Numbered from the stretch's first letter, positions 39,915 to 49,874 are shown. The stretch: DNA of 64,000 nt from CAYTZO01 sp964442525 (GCA_964442525.1 CAYTZO010000001.1:19362-83361), one strand, 5' to 3'. A program made the numbers and translations. The notes: a model not told the origin generated them from the letters alone.

Positions 39915-41504
39915 ATGCAAACTCCATCAGATGAAAATCCGCCAACAAGCTCTGCTTCATCAGATCAGCCAACCGGCTCCATAGGTTTTCCGTCTCCGGA
40001 CACCGGTTTCCCCACAATTCCTCCGCCCGTGAGCCCTTCACCAGCGCAACCGCTGCCGCAATCGCCTCCGCCGCCCGAACCCGTAGCGCCTCCTGCGGAA
40101 ACAATTGTCGTGCCAGAAGCGGGCAGTCCCAAGTCCGCACCGAGTCCCTTTACGCCTCAGACTGCCGGAGGCGCCGGGCAGCCGCCGCGGGGATCAGCAA
40201 GCCCGTGGGGGAAACGGATTCTGACTGTCGGAATTATTTTTGTAATCCTAACCATTCTGGTTGTTGCGGGACGATTTGCATACTCCCTGTTTACCGCGAA
40301 CCAAACGGTGACCATTACCTATTGGGGACTTTGGGAAAACGATGCCTCGATCCGCAACCTGCTCAATAGTTTTGAGGCATCGTACCCGAAAACAAAAGTC
40401 CAATATGTGCAACAATCGCCCCAGCAATACCGTGAACGGCTTCAGGCCGCGATTGGCCGCGGCGAGGGACCGGATGTTTTCCGGTTCCATAATACGTGGA
40501 CGCCAATGATTGGACGCGACCTCTTGGCGATACCGGCAAGCGTTTCGTCAACCAGTGAATTCCTTTCGTCATTTTATCCCGTTGCGGCAACGAATTTAGT
40601 TTCCGGAGGGTCTATCTATGGCATACCGCTTATGATTGATGGCCTGGGTCTCTATTACAACGAAGGCCTCCTTTCTGCTGCAGGCGTGACGGTGCCGGCG
40701 ACGTGGAATGATGTCCTTTCTGTGGCACCGAAACTTACCGTAAAAAATGACAGCGGTATCATCCGGTCAGCTATTGCCCTGGGTACTGCGGATAACATCG
40801 AAAACTTTAGCGATATTTTAGCGGTTATGATGATGCAAAACGGTGCCAAGCTTCCAAATCTCAAAAGTCAGGAGGCCATCGAAGCCTTGACATTTTACCG
40901 CAAGTTTGCCGATCCTGCCGATCCCGTCTACACATGGAATGATTCACTCGATAACTCCATTGCGGCATTTGCGAGCGGCAAGGTCGCCATGATTCTTGCT
41001 CCGTCATGGAGGGCATTTGAAATTAAACAGATGAACCCTAATTTGTACTTTAAAATTGCGCCGATTCCGCAGCTTCCCGGAACGACCATCACTTGGGCAT
41101 CCTATTGGGTTGAAGGAGTGTCCGCAAAAACCAAATATCCAAAGCAGGCGTTTGAATTTTTGAAATACCTCACGAGCAGGGAAACCGCCACAAAGCTCTA
41201 TACGGATCTATCTAAAATCCGTCTTTTCGGTGAGCCGTATGCGCGCGTAGATCTGGGGAAAAGTCTCACGGCAGATCCCCTGGTCGGCGCATATATTACC
41301 CAGGCACAGACGGCAAAGTCATTCCCTTTGGCCTCGCGGACGTTTGACAATGGCATAAACGATAATCTTATTAAATATCTCAAAGATGCAGTCAATAGTC
41401 TTGGTAGCGGCAATTCTCCACAGGCGGCCCTTGAGACTGCAGACAATGGTTTTCGACAAGTGCTTGCTCCATACGGTTTGTCTTCTGCCGGGCCAACTCC
41501 GTAA
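39915..41504 (+). CDS. Membrane-anchored extracellular solute-binding protein (ABC sugar type), orphan
   Basis: 529 residues from ATG 39915 (MQTPSDENPPTSS); an in-frame ATG at 39879 would add 12 residues. About 95 Pro/Ser-rich cytoplasmic residues come first, then one transmembrane helix (ILTVGIIFVILTILVVAGRFAY), then a family 1 solute-binding domain (VTITYWGLWENDASIRNLLNSFEASYPKTKVQYVQQ, GPDVFRFHNTW, YGIPLMIDGLGLYYNEGLL, AFASGKVAMILAPSWRAFEI). Standard binding proteins have a lipoprotein signal; here the anchor is a helix with a cytoplasmic arm. No ABC permease or ATPase is present nearby, so it may be a receptor or may serve a distant transporter. Confidence 0.85.
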   Translation: MQTPSDENPPTSSASSDQPTGSIGFPSPDTGFPTIPPPVSPSPAQPLPQSPPPPEPVAPPAETIVVPEAGSPKSAPSPFTPQTAGGAGQPPRGSASPWGKRILTVGIIFVILTILVVAGRFAYSLFTANQTVTITYWGLWENDASIRNLLNSFEASYPKTKVQYVQQSPQQYRERLQAAIGRGEGPDVFRFHNTWTPMIGRDLLAIPASVSSTSEFLSSFYPVAATNLVSGGSIYGIPLMIDGLGLYYNEGLLSAAGVTVPATWNDVLSVAPKLTVKNDSGIIRSAIALGTADNIENFSDILAVMMMQNGAKLPNLKSQEAIEALTFYRKFADPADPVYTWNDSLDNSIAAFASGKVAMILAPSWRAFEIKQMNPNLYFKIAPIPQLPGTTITWASYWVEGVSAKTKYPKQAFEFLKYLTSRETATKLYTDLSKIRLFGEPYARVDLGKSLTADPLVGAYITQAQTAKSFPLASRTFDNGINDNLIKYLKDAVNSLGSGNSPQAALETADNGFRQVLAPYGLSSAGPTP

Positions 41505-41510
41505 GTACTC

Positions 41511-42383
41511 ATGAGACTGACTGCGTCGGATTCAATGCTTGCGACGGTACTCTATGCAGACATATTTCGTTGGCCTCTGTCAGAGACCGAGCTGAAACGA
41601 TGGAGTGTTTTTTTCCCCCTCCGCAGCGTTCCTCATAAAAAATATTTTGTCCTGCCGGGGAAAGAACATTTGATTGGAGAGCGGTTACAACGTGAACGGT
41701 GGGCAAAAGAGAAATGGCGCATTGCCCGCTCGGTTGGAAACTGGCTCCGACTGGTTCCTTCGCTAAAACTCGTGGGAGTGACGGGCGGCTTATCGCGCGC
41801 TAATGTTTCCCAGGCTGACGACATCGATCTTTTTTGCATTACTGCTCCGGGAACGCTCTGGACAACGAGGGTGCTTGCTCTTTGTATCGTTGCCTTTCTG
41901 GGCCGCAGGCGCAAGCCGGCAGAGAGCTATGTGAAAGACAAAATATGTCTGAATATGTTTATGAGCGAGAATGCCCTTGGATTAGCCCGACAGGAGCAGG
42001 ATTTATTTACCGCATACGAAGTGCTGCAAATGGAACCGTTGTGGGAACGGGATGGTGCATATAAAAAGTTTTTACGGTTCAATCAGTGGGCAAAGAAGTT
42101 TCTACCAAATGCCTGGAGGGAAAGAACGAATGGGAAGCAACATAGAGTTTACAGAAAAAAAGTTTTTCTCTTTTCTCCTTTTTCTTTTCTCTTTACTTTG
42201 ATTGAGCCTTTGGCTCGATCAACCCAGCTTTGGTACATGAAACGGCGCCGGACATCAGAGGTTATCCGGCCGGGTCTTTTACGATTTCATCCCAGGGACG
42301 CGCGGATCTGGATAAAGCAGGCTTTCAGAGCACGCCTCAGACGTTTCAATCTCCCTCTTGACAATATTTTCTACGGCCGTTAA
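41511..42383 (+). CDS. Nucleotidyltransferase-fold protein of unknown function
   Basis: 290 residues. GVTGGLSRANVSQADDIDLFCIT has the pol-beta nucleotidyltransferase layout (a GG/GS turn followed by an Asp-x-Asp pair). The N-terminal 70 residues look like a winged helix (SMLATVLYADIFRWPLSETELKRWSVFF). The C-terminal half is basic and partly hydrophobic. Such proteins occur in many CPR genomes without a known target. It starts 6 bp after the solute-binding gene, and its 3' end contains the groES promoter. Confidence 0.65.
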   Translation: MRLTASDSMLATVLYADIFRWPLSETELKRWSVFFPLRSVPHKKYFVLPGKEHLIGERLQRERWAKEKWRIARSVGNWLRLVPSLKLVGVTGGLSRANVSQADDIDLFCITAPGTLWTTRVLALCIVAFLGRRRKPAESYVKDKICLNMFMSENALGLARQEQDLFTAYEVLQMEPLWERDGAYKKFLRFNQWAKKFLPNAWRERTNGKQHRVYRKKVFLFSPFSFLFTLIEPLARSTQLWYMKRRRTSEVIRPGLLRFHPRDARIWIKQAFRARLRRFNLPLDNIFYGR

Positions 42384-42386
42384 AAT
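42358..42386 (+). promoter_or_regulatory. groESL promoter
   Basis: TTGACA (42358-42363) and TAAAAT (42381-42386), exact 17-bp spacing, inside the end of the preceding gene. The leader to the groES ATG is about 47 nt and contains AAGGAGG. Confidence 0.85.
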
Positions 42387-42411
42387 AGCACTCATCTTTT
42401 AAGACTGCCAA
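42385..42411. promoter_or_regulatory. CIRCE-like operator before groES
   Basis: ATAGCACTC (42385-42393) and GACTGCCAA (42403-42411) separated by 9 bp match CIRCE at 8/9 and 7/9 arm positions. It starts at the last bases of the -10 box and covers the start site, as at hrcA. Confidence 0.8.
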
Positions 42412-42439
42412 ATTACTTAGACTATCAAAGGAGGTATCT

Positions 42440-44381
<1,942 letters not shown>

Positions 44382-44396
44382 GAAGCAATATATAAA

Positions 44397-44496
44397 NNNN
44401 NNNNNNNNNNNNNNNNNNNNNNNNNNNNNNNNNNNNNNNNNNNNNNNNNNNNNNNNNNNNNNNNNNNNNNNNNNNNNNNNNNNNNNNNNNNNNNNN
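44397..44496. other. Run of 100 N (scaffold gap of unknown size)
   Basis: No overlap between the flanks is visible. The 5' part of a methyltransferase gene must be missing here. Confidence 0.95.
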
Positions 44497-44703
44497 AAAC
44501 AGGGTCAGGGAGAAGCGGATGTCGTTGATAAACTTTCACCGGATACTGCTCGGCATTTTACATATTTTACAGAACAAGAAGTTCAGAAATTACTTTCTGA
44601 TGCAGGATTTGCGGTAGACGAGATTTACTCTTGGAATGAAAAAGATCGGTATCCCGAGCGTCGGGACGTATGGTGGATTTCGAGTTTCTCGACGAAGAAA
44701 TAA
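44497..44703 (+). CDS. C-terminal fragment of a class I SAM-dependent methyltransferase
   Basis: The frame is open from the first base after the gap to TAA 44701-44703, giving 68 residues. RHFTYFTEQEVQKLLSDAGFAVDEIYSWNEKDR is the typical last strand-helix segment of methyltransferase domains of the UbiE/type 11 kind (FTxEEIxxLLxxAGF). The SAM-binding part lies in the gap. Substrate unknown. Confidence 0.7.
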   Translation, partial: KQGQGEADVVDKLSPDTARHFTYFTEQEVQKLLSDAGFAVDEIYSWNEKDRYPERRDVWWISSFSTKK

Positions 44704-44721
44704 TTGTGTTATATTAGTTAT

Positions 44722-44925
44722 ATGAAGACTGTGAATACCAAGTTATTGTCAGCGAAATATAGGAACAAATGGGTTGCGCTTGAACCAAAAAGTGAGAAGG
44801 TTGTTGGTGTAGGAAAAACGGCAAAAATAGCCTACGAAAGATCACAAAAGCGAGGAGTCAAAGAGCCAATTTTGACAAGAATTCCCAAAAATTATGGTGC
44901 CGCCTATATCCTTATTGAGGCTTAG
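44722..44925 (+). CDS. DUF5678-like small protein
   Basis: 67 residues from ATG 44722 (MKTVNTKLLSAKYRNKWVALEP). The pattern KYRNKWVALEPKSEKVVGVGKTAKIAYERSQKRGVKEPILTRIP matches DUF5678, short proteins of unknown function often encoded just before aspartic-protease-like proteins. The next gene is exactly such a protein, and its start lies 32 bp inside this gene. Confidence 0.65.
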   Translation: MKTVNTKLLSAKYRNKWVALEPKSEKVVGVGKTAKIAYERSQKRGVKEPILTRIPKNYGAAYILIEA

Positions 44926-45340
44926 ATATCAGTCGTTTCGCGCATCTCCAATTGAGCCGTTTCCTACTAGACAGGTTGTTTTCCGGCCGGTAATTGACAT
45001 TCGATTATTGTGGAACGGGCACTCCACAAAATATCGGGTGCTCATCGACTCTGGTGCAGACTACTGCATTTTTCATGCCGAAGTCGCAGAGGTATTGGGA
45101 ATTCCTTTAACGAGCGGCAAGAAAATGACGTTTTATGGGACCAGCGGGGCGGCGCAACTGGCATATTTTCATGAAGTACAAATTGAAGCAGCCGGATGGC
45201 CAATCGACCTCTATTGTGGATTTAGTTCAGAAATGCAATCACTTCCATATGGACTTCTTGGACAAACCGGATTTTTTGACCAGTTCAAGATAGAATTTGA
45301 TTATCAAAATAAACGAATTGAGATAAAACAAAAGCGCTGA
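44894..45340 (+). CDS. Retropepsin-like aspartic protease domain protein
   Basis: 148 residues. The single-domain aspartic protease signature is YRVLIDSGADYCIFHAEVAEVLGIPL (catalytic Asp in DSGA), with LPYGLLGQTGFFDQFKIEFDYQNKRIEIK as the later hydrophobic-Gly segment. Such proteins act as dimers. No reverse transcriptase or integrase is present, so this is a cellular gene. Paired with the DUF5678-like gene upstream by overlap. Target unknown. Confidence 0.75.
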   Translation: MVPPISLLRLRYQSFRASPIEPFPTRQVVFRPVIDIRLLWNGHSTKYRVLIDSGADYCIFHAEVAEVLGIPLTSGKKMTFYGTSGAAQLAYFHEVQIEAAGWPIDLYCGFSSEMQSLPYGLLGQTGFFDQFKIEFDYQNKRIEIKQKR

Positions 45341-45342
45341 AT

Positions 45343-45780
45343 ATGGACTCAATTATAATTACCCCTCCCACGATTACAGATGTTCCTCTCATGAGAAAAT
45401 GGGGGAAAGAAACGCCTGAGCTGTGGGGAGCAAAGACAACGGATTTTTATTCGGAAAAGGGACTTACGGATTGGGTGGAACGTCCCGGACGCGACGTTGC
45501 TCTCGTTGCCCGAGTCGGCGGCAAGCTCGCCGGCATGATACTCACGTATGCGCTTCGCGAATGGTCCTATTGTTCTGTCCTTTTTGTCGATAAACCATAT
45601 CGGCGGATGGGGATTGGCGAGAAACTTGTGGGTGAGACGATAAAGCAATTAAAAAAGCTTGACCTCGATACAATTGAGTTGGTAGTGAAAGACGATAACG
45701 TCAGTGCCCGGCAATTTTACGAAAAACTAGGTTTCAGGAAGGGATTTCGTTTTGTCTGGATGAGGAAACCTCTTAGATAA
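45343..45780 (+). CDS. GNAT-family N-acetyltransferase
   Basis: 145 residues. The acetyl-CoA binding motif is clear: YCSVLFVDKPYRRMGIGEKLVGETIKQLKKLDLDTIELVVKDDNVSARQFYEKLGFRKGFRFVWMRK (R-R-x-G-I-G loop and NVSARQFYEKLGF). It starts 2 bp after the protease gene. Substrate unknown. Confidence 0.88.
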   Translation: MDSIIITPPTITDVPLMRKWGKETPELWGAKTTDFYSEKGLTDWVERPGRDVALVARVGGKLAGMILTYALREWSYCSVLFVDKPYRRMGIGEKLVGETIKQLKKLDLDTIELVVKDDNVSARQFYEKLGFRKGFRFVWMRKPLR

Positions 45781-45781
45781 T

Positions 45782-46408
45782 CTACTTTTTAATCTCCGGC
45801 AGCACCTCGATGGGATTGACCGGCGTACCGTTTTGATAGATTTCAAGATGGAGGTGGGGCCCGGTTGCCCAACCGCTTTGACCGACCTCACCGATGACGG
45901 TTGTTTTGGAAACTTCCTGTCCCTCCGTCACGTTTATCTTGGATAAGTGTGCGTAAAGCGCTTCGATATTTTTTTCGTTTCGGATAAGGAGGTGTTTGCC
46001 GTAACCCCAGTCGATGGATTTAACCCATGCAACTTTGCCTCCGGCAATTGGGTAAATGGGAGTGCCCAGAGGTGCGGTAAGGTCGAGTCCCGGATGTGCA
46101 GCGGAGAACCAGGTGCTGATGCCAAAACGGGAAAGCGGCCATTGAAAGTACGTATCTGTGGGAGAGGTGTAGACCTCCGTTTGAGGAGTTTGAAGGGTAA
46201 GTTTAATAGTTGCAGTAAGCTCGCTTGCCTGAGGAAGGACAATGGCTGAGAAGAAGGTGAGTCCGGCCAGATTGACGCCAATTATCTGGCGCATGTTAAA
46301 TTTCTCCAGTTTCTTTCGGAGGAGGAAGCTCATGTGGTTGCTTCCCCGTCTCGGATCGTGTTTGTTGCCCCGGTAGGAAGCCAGAAGCCAAGTAATGAAT
46401 TGTTTCAT
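45782..46408 (-). CDS. M23-family metallopeptidase (LytM/gp25 type)
   Basis: 208 residues from ATG 46408; a start at 46333 (MSFLLRKK) is possible. A basic N-terminus precedes a membrane segment (IIGVNLAGLTFFSAIVLPQ), then a 120-residue M23 domain: AAHPGLDLTAPLGTPIYPIAGGKVAWVKS, LYAHLSKINVTEGQEVSKTTVIGEVGQSGWATGPHLHLEIYQNG. Zinc ligands His and Asp (HPGLD) and His (HLHLE) are present, so it is probably an active peptidoglycan endopeptidase. The leader carries a terminator hairpin between promoter and start codon. Convergent with the GNAT gene. Confidence 0.88.
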   Translation of the reverse strand: MKQFITWLLASYRGNKHDPRRGSNHMSFLLRKKLEKFNMRQIIGVNLAGLTFFSAIVLPQASELTATIKLTLQTPQTEVYTSPTDTYFQWPLSRFGISTWFSAAHPGLDLTAPLGTPIYPIAGGKVAWVKSIDWGYGKHLLIRNEKNIEALYAHLSKINVTEGQEVSKTTVIGEVGQSGWATGPHLHLEIYQNGTPVNPIEVLPEIKK

Positions 46409-46431
46409 GGTTCGTATTGGGAACCGAGATT

Positions 46432-46457
46432 AAAAAACCACCCCGGGTAGGAGTGGT
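46432..46457 (-). terminator. Leader terminator (attenuator-like) before the M23 gene
   Basis: On the minus strand ACCACTCC (46457-46450) pairs with GGGGTGGT (46444-46437), 8 pairs, 5-nt loop, followed by a T-run (46437-46432). It starts about 10 nt after the predicted transcription start and ends 23 nt before the M23 ATG. No gene ends here on the minus strand, so it should control read-through into the M23 gene. Confidence 0.75.
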
Positions 46458-46470
46458 AGCAAACAAATTA

Positions 46471-46499
46471 ATTGTATCGCAGCTACGCTCTAAAGTCAA
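46471..46499 (-). promoter_or_regulatory. M23 gene promoter
   Basis: Minus-strand TTGACT (46494-46499) and TACAAT (46471-46476), 17-bp spacing. Confidence 0.75.
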
Positions 46500-46545
46500 A
46501 TTACCGGGGGAGGAAGGGGGGTTTGCTTGGGTCTAGTTCTTGTGT

Positions 46546-46551
46546 TATGAT
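46546..46551 (+). promoter_or_regulatory. -10 box of the PEGA-protein gene
   Basis: TATGAT 9 nt before the ATG at 46561; a weak TTGCTT lies 18 bp upstream. Confidence 0.5.
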
Positions 46552-46560
46552 CAAATCCTT

Positions 46561-47442
46561 ATGAGGCGCAAAATAGGCTTTTTGGTCGTTCTTATAATCG
46601 TCATTGCGCTCATTTTCCTCGTAATTAAATTTCTTACCGGCCGGTCGCCCCGTCAGGGTGAACTCAAAGTAGAAAGCAGCCCTGTGGCGAGTATTTTCCT
46701 GGACAGTAAATACATTGGGAGAACCCCTTTTGATGACAAAGTGAACGGGGGAGAGTATACGATTAAAATTGTTCCCGAAGGAGGCGTAACGCAGTCATCG
46801 CCTTGGGAAGGGAAAATTACCATCGGACAAAATCTCCTGACCTACGTCAATGCAGCTCTTTCCGACTCGGAACTGACAACGGCGGTGGGAGTCCTTTGGC
46901 TCGAAAAAATTGCCGGAAAAAATTCGGAACTTTCAGTAACGACAAATCCTGACGGCGCCACGGTGTTGGTCGATGATCAAACAAAGGGAGTTTCCCCTTT
47001 GACGATTGATAATCTGTCTGCCGGCGATCACACGCTGACCGTTACGTCTCCCGGGTTTGCAGCACGAAATTTGAAAGTACGCGTGACGAGCGGATATAAA
47101 CTCATCGCTTCATTTAAGCTCGCATTAAGCGGGACCGCGCCTGAGGCTTCGCCAACGCCATCCCTTGCCCCGTCTCCAACCATTAGTCCTGCGGCATCAA
47201 CCAAAACCGCGACGTCATCGGCAACACCCGACCCGCCCAAGCCATTTGCGATTATCAAAGATACGCCAACCGGATTTTTACGGGTTCGCGTAGAGCCATC
47301 CACGTCAGCAACGGAATCCGCCCGCGTAAATCCGGGAGATAAATACCAAATTTTCAGTGAGCAAAACGGCTGGTTTCAGATCTCATATGACGGAACGAAT
47401 AAAGGATGGATTTCCGGCCAGTACGCCCAGAAGGTTGAATAA
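46561..47442 (+). CDS. PEGA-domain and SH3-domain surface protein
   Basis: 293 residues from ATG 46561 (MRRKIGFLVVLIIVIALIFLVIKF), a signal anchor. Two PEGA domains follow (GELKVESSPVASIFLDSKYIGRTPF; SELSVTTNPDGATVLVDDQTKGVSPLTIDNLSAGDHTLTVTSPGF), then a Ser/Thr/Pro linker of about 50 residues, then a bacterial SH3 domain (GFLRVRVEPSTSATESARVNPGDKYQIFSEQNGWFQISYDGTNKGWI). PEGA domains are common in S-layer-type proteins and SH3 domains bind wall peptides, so it probably sits in the envelope. It is divergent from the M23 gene, which also acts on the wall. Confidence 0.85.
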   Translation: MRRKIGFLVVLIIVIALIFLVIKFLTGRSPRQGELKVESSPVASIFLDSKYIGRTPFDDKVNGGEYTIKIVPEGGVTQSSPWEGKITIGQNLLTYVNAALSDSELTTAVGVLWLEKIAGKNSELSVTTNPDGATVLVDDQTKGVSPLTIDNLSAGDHTLTVTSPGFAARNLKVRVTSGYKLIASFKLALSGTAPEASPTPSLAPSPTISPAASTKTATSSATPDPPKPFAIIKDTPTGFLRVRVEPSTSATESARVNPGDKYQIFSEQNGWFQISYDGTNKGWISGQYAQKVE

Positions 47443-47511
47443 CCACAGAGAGCTTGGTCTAATTGTTTAGTCGGCCTTTTTCTAACCTTTTGGACTTGCA
47501 AAGCTCTCTTC

Positions 47512-48450
47512 CTACCCCCCGATTCCATAGACGACGACGAAAACGCTGATTCCAAAAAGAATGATGGTAACGATAAGCGGCGGGTCTGAAGTGAGGATTT
47601 GCTCCGGCGATTCCCCCTTGCCTTCATAAATGAGCTGCATGTAGCGCATGATGCCGTAAAGGACAAAGGGAATTGTTATCATCATCCATTTCCGTCCAGG
47701 TAAATCTCCTGCAAAGTCGGCATAATTGCGAAAGAAAAACCCCTCATTTGTGGGTCGGGCAAGAAAAGTGAAAAACGCGTAGGTGATAAACGTTGACTCG
47801 GCAAACATAGAAGTATAGGTATCGAGAAGCCGTTCGGAATAATGAGACAAACTTTCCCTCGTATCTTTTGGAACAACTCCTTCATACCCTTTGATGAGCG
47901 TCAGCTCCGCTCTCCGCTTGCCGACTGCAAGAAACAGGGCGAGCGAAAGCGCGGCCAGAGCGAGCCAGATTGATATGTGATATCCCGTTGCCGCCTCACC
48001 GCCATAGACGCGGAGAAAATACGCAGTCGTAATTGCCAAAATATCAATAACGCTGATATGTTTGAGAAAAAGAGAGTAAGAATATTGGAGAGCAATAAAC
48101 GCGATTGCCAAAATAAAAAATGTTCGACCGATAGACTGACTTATGCCAAGACCGACAACGAGAAAGACTGCCGAGACAATATAGGCCAGCGAGACCGGAA
48201 GTTTGCCGCTGGCTATCGGCCGGAATTTTTTAAATGGATGCTTCCTGTCTCTTGGCGCATCGAGAATGTCATTGAAAATATAATTTGCTGAAGAGAGAAA
48301 ACAAAATGCGATAAAGGCCCAAAAGGAGGAGAGGAAGAATGACGTCTGAAAGAGCTGTCCAGAAAAAAGAAGCACCGCAAAGACTGCAAGATTTTTTAGC
48401 CATTGTCTGGGTCTTGCGGCTTTGAGAATTGTGTAAAGAAGTTCAACCAT
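47512..48450 (-). CDS. UbiA-family prenyltransferase, decaprenyl-phosphate phosphoribosyltransferase-like
   Basis: 312 residues, about nine transmembrane helices. Asp-rich motifs NYIFNDILDAPRDRKHPFKKFRPIASGKL and the later KRRAELTLI match DPPR synthase (Rv3806c type), which couples PRPP to a polyprenyl phosphate as precursor of arabinosyl or ribosyl donors. The basic KHP..K..RP stretch is typical for PRPP use. The start at 48450 lies 55 bp inside the GT4 gene on the same strand, so translation is coupled. The epimerase genes dprE1/dprE2 are not in the window. Confidence 0.85.
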   Translation of the reverse strand: MVELLYTILKAARPRQWLKNLAVFAVLLFSGQLFQTSFFLSSFWAFIAFCFLSSANYIFNDILDAPRDRKHPFKKFRPIASGKLPVSLAYIVSAVFLVVGLGISQSIGRTFFILAIAFIALQYSYSLFLKHISVIDILAITTAYFLRVYGGEAATGYHISIWLALAALSLALFLAVGKRRAELTLIKGYEGVVPKDTRESLSHYSERLLDTYTSMFAESTFITYAFFTFLARPTNEGFFFRNYADFAGDLPGRKWMMITIPFVLYGIMRYMQLIYEGKGESPEQILTSDPPLIVTIILFGISVFVVVYGIGG

Positions 48451-49478
48451 ACCACAAATCCTGCAACAAGTACTGCCACCAAAAGCAGCGCAAAAACTTT
48501 CTGCCTGCTGGTGACGGTAAGCGCGATCAGCCCCAGTATAGCGGAGACCCCCCAGTAAAACAAGGCAATCCGCCGTTTTCCCCAGCCGAGATCAAGGAGA
48601 AGATGATGGAGGTGCCCGCGGTCCGCGCGGACAGGAGATTTGCCTTTGCCAAGTCTCCTGATAAGCGTAGAGGCGGCGTCAACCATAGGGATGCCGAGAA
48701 CCAGAAGGGCGGTGCCGAGTTTGCCAAAGGACAGAATTCCCAGAAGTGCGAGGAAAAATCCGGCCAGGGTTTTGCCGCCGTAGCCTGGCATAATTTTTTG
48801 CGGATACATGTTCCAAGGTAAAAATCCCAAAAAAGCGCCGGACGTGATAAACGCAAGGATTGTAACCCAAAGCTGACTGGGATCAACGCTACTATAGCGC
48901 ATAGAGAGAAGTCCTAAAACAAATGCGGCAATGGCAACAAAACCCGGCATTTGTCCGTCAACGCCGGCCGACCAGCCGACAATGTTCATCGTCCACATAA
49001 TCCAGATAAATGCAAAAAGGTCTGCCCATACCAGGATGGAATGCATTCCCCAGAAATGGAACGTGATGCGCCACGTATCGAGCCGCACGATAGAGCCGGT
49101 AATCGGATTGGTGAAAAAAGGTATGCCAGCCCCGGCACCGACCACGACGAGGGTGGCAAGCGCATTGGTAAAGAGACGGATATACGGATTAACGTCTCTC
49201 CTGTCATCAGCCAATCCAACAATAGTGAGAATTGTTCCGGCAAGGAGAATGCCTATGGCAAGCTTCGTTATGGGTACAAACACAGACAGTACGATCGCGA
49301 TACCGGCAAAGATTGCAAGACCTCCTGCGCGGGGAATAATTCCGTGGTGTGTGTGGGCCGGGTGAAAGCGGATGCGAGGATCATCGACGAGCCTGAGGGA
49401 TTTGGCAAAGCGCATCACAACCGGCACGCTAATAAATGTTAGGAGGAATGCAAAGACCAGGGGGAGGAAGGTGCTCAT
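48396..49478 (-). CDS. Glycosyltransferase family 4 (WecA/TagO/MraY-type) sugar-1-phosphate transferase
   Basis: 360 residues, about ten transmembrane helices. Motifs: IPRAGGLAIFAGI, GLADDRRDVNPYIRLF, NIVGWSAGVDGQMPG (the N..D catalytic loop), and ADRGHLHHLLLDLGWGKRRIAL (the HHLL motif of WecA/TagO rather than MraY). It moves a sugar phosphate from a nucleotide sugar to polyprenyl phosphate, starting polysaccharide or teichoic-type polymers. First gene of a run with the UbiA-like gene downstream. Confidence 0.9.
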   Translation of the reverse strand: MSTFLPLVFAFLLTFISVPVVMRFAKSLRLVDDPRIRFHPAHTHHGIIPRAGGLAIFAGIAIVLSVFVPITKLAIGILLAGTILTIVGLADDRRDVNPYIRLFTNALATLVVVGAGAGIPFFTNPITGSIVRLDTWRITFHFWGMHSILVWADLFAFIWIMWTMNIVGWSAGVDGQMPGFVAIAAFVLGLLSMRYSSVDPSQLWVTILAFITSGAFLGFLPWNMYPQKIMPGYGGKTLAGFFLALLGILSFGKLGTALLVLGIPMVDAASTLIRRLGKGKSPVRADRGHLHHLLLDLGWGKRRIALFYWGVSAILGLIALTVTSRQKVFALLLVAVLVAGFVVWLNFFTQFSKPQDPDNG

Positions 49479-49481
49479 GCT

Positions 49482-49874
49482 CTACGTTACTAAAAAAATA
49501 ATTTTTGCAATAGTCACGAGAGACATGAGGCTTACCAGGAGGGTTGTTGAAAAGAGTGCTTGGGTAAAGATGAGATACTCGCTTGTGACGTATGCCGCCA
49601 GGAACACATCGAGGCTATACCAGAGGATATTGCCGAGCGGCAAAAGGAAAAGAAAAAGGGGACTGGTAAGCTGATCGCCTCCCCAGGGGCGGGAATACCA
49701 GAGCGGTACGAGAGGAGGAAGGGAGCGCCATTTCCATAGAATCAGGACTATGTCGACAAATGTCAGAAAGAACACGCTTTTATGAATGAGTACGATAAGC
49801 CAATTTGTGCGGAGAACGCGCCATGTCAGCCGGAACCGATGAACAAACTGATTGGTATACGCGGCTGCTCTCAT
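49482..49874 (-). CDS. Small polytopic membrane protein of unknown function
   Basis: 130 residues with about four hydrophobic helices (LIVLIHKSVFFLTFVDIVLIL; LFLFLLPLGNILWYSLDVFL; EYLIFTQALFSTTLLVSLMSLVTIAKIIFLV). The motif LPPLVPLWYSRPWGGDQL between the first two resembles DUF1648-type proteins. It starts 4 bp inside the end of the GT39-like gene and stops 3 bp before the GT4 gene, so it belongs to the polysaccharide block. Role unknown. Confidence 0.7.
   Translation of the reverse strand: MRAAAYTNQFVHRFRLTWRVLRTNWLIVLIHKSVFFLTFVDIVLILWKWRSLPPLVPLWYSRPWGGDQLTSPLFLFLLPLGNILWYSLDVFLAAYVTSEYLIFTQALFSTTLLVSLMSLVTIAKIIFLVT

Noticed and set aside
44894..45340. Retropepsin signature as evidence of a retroelement
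   Set aside because: No reverse transcriptase, integrase or terminal repeats are near; such proteases occur as normal bacterial genes.
47447..47509. 9-bp perfect inverted repeat (AGAGAGCTT / AAGCTCTCT) between convergent genes as a terminator
   Set aside because: The loop is 45 nt and no proper T-run follows on either strand; it could be chance.
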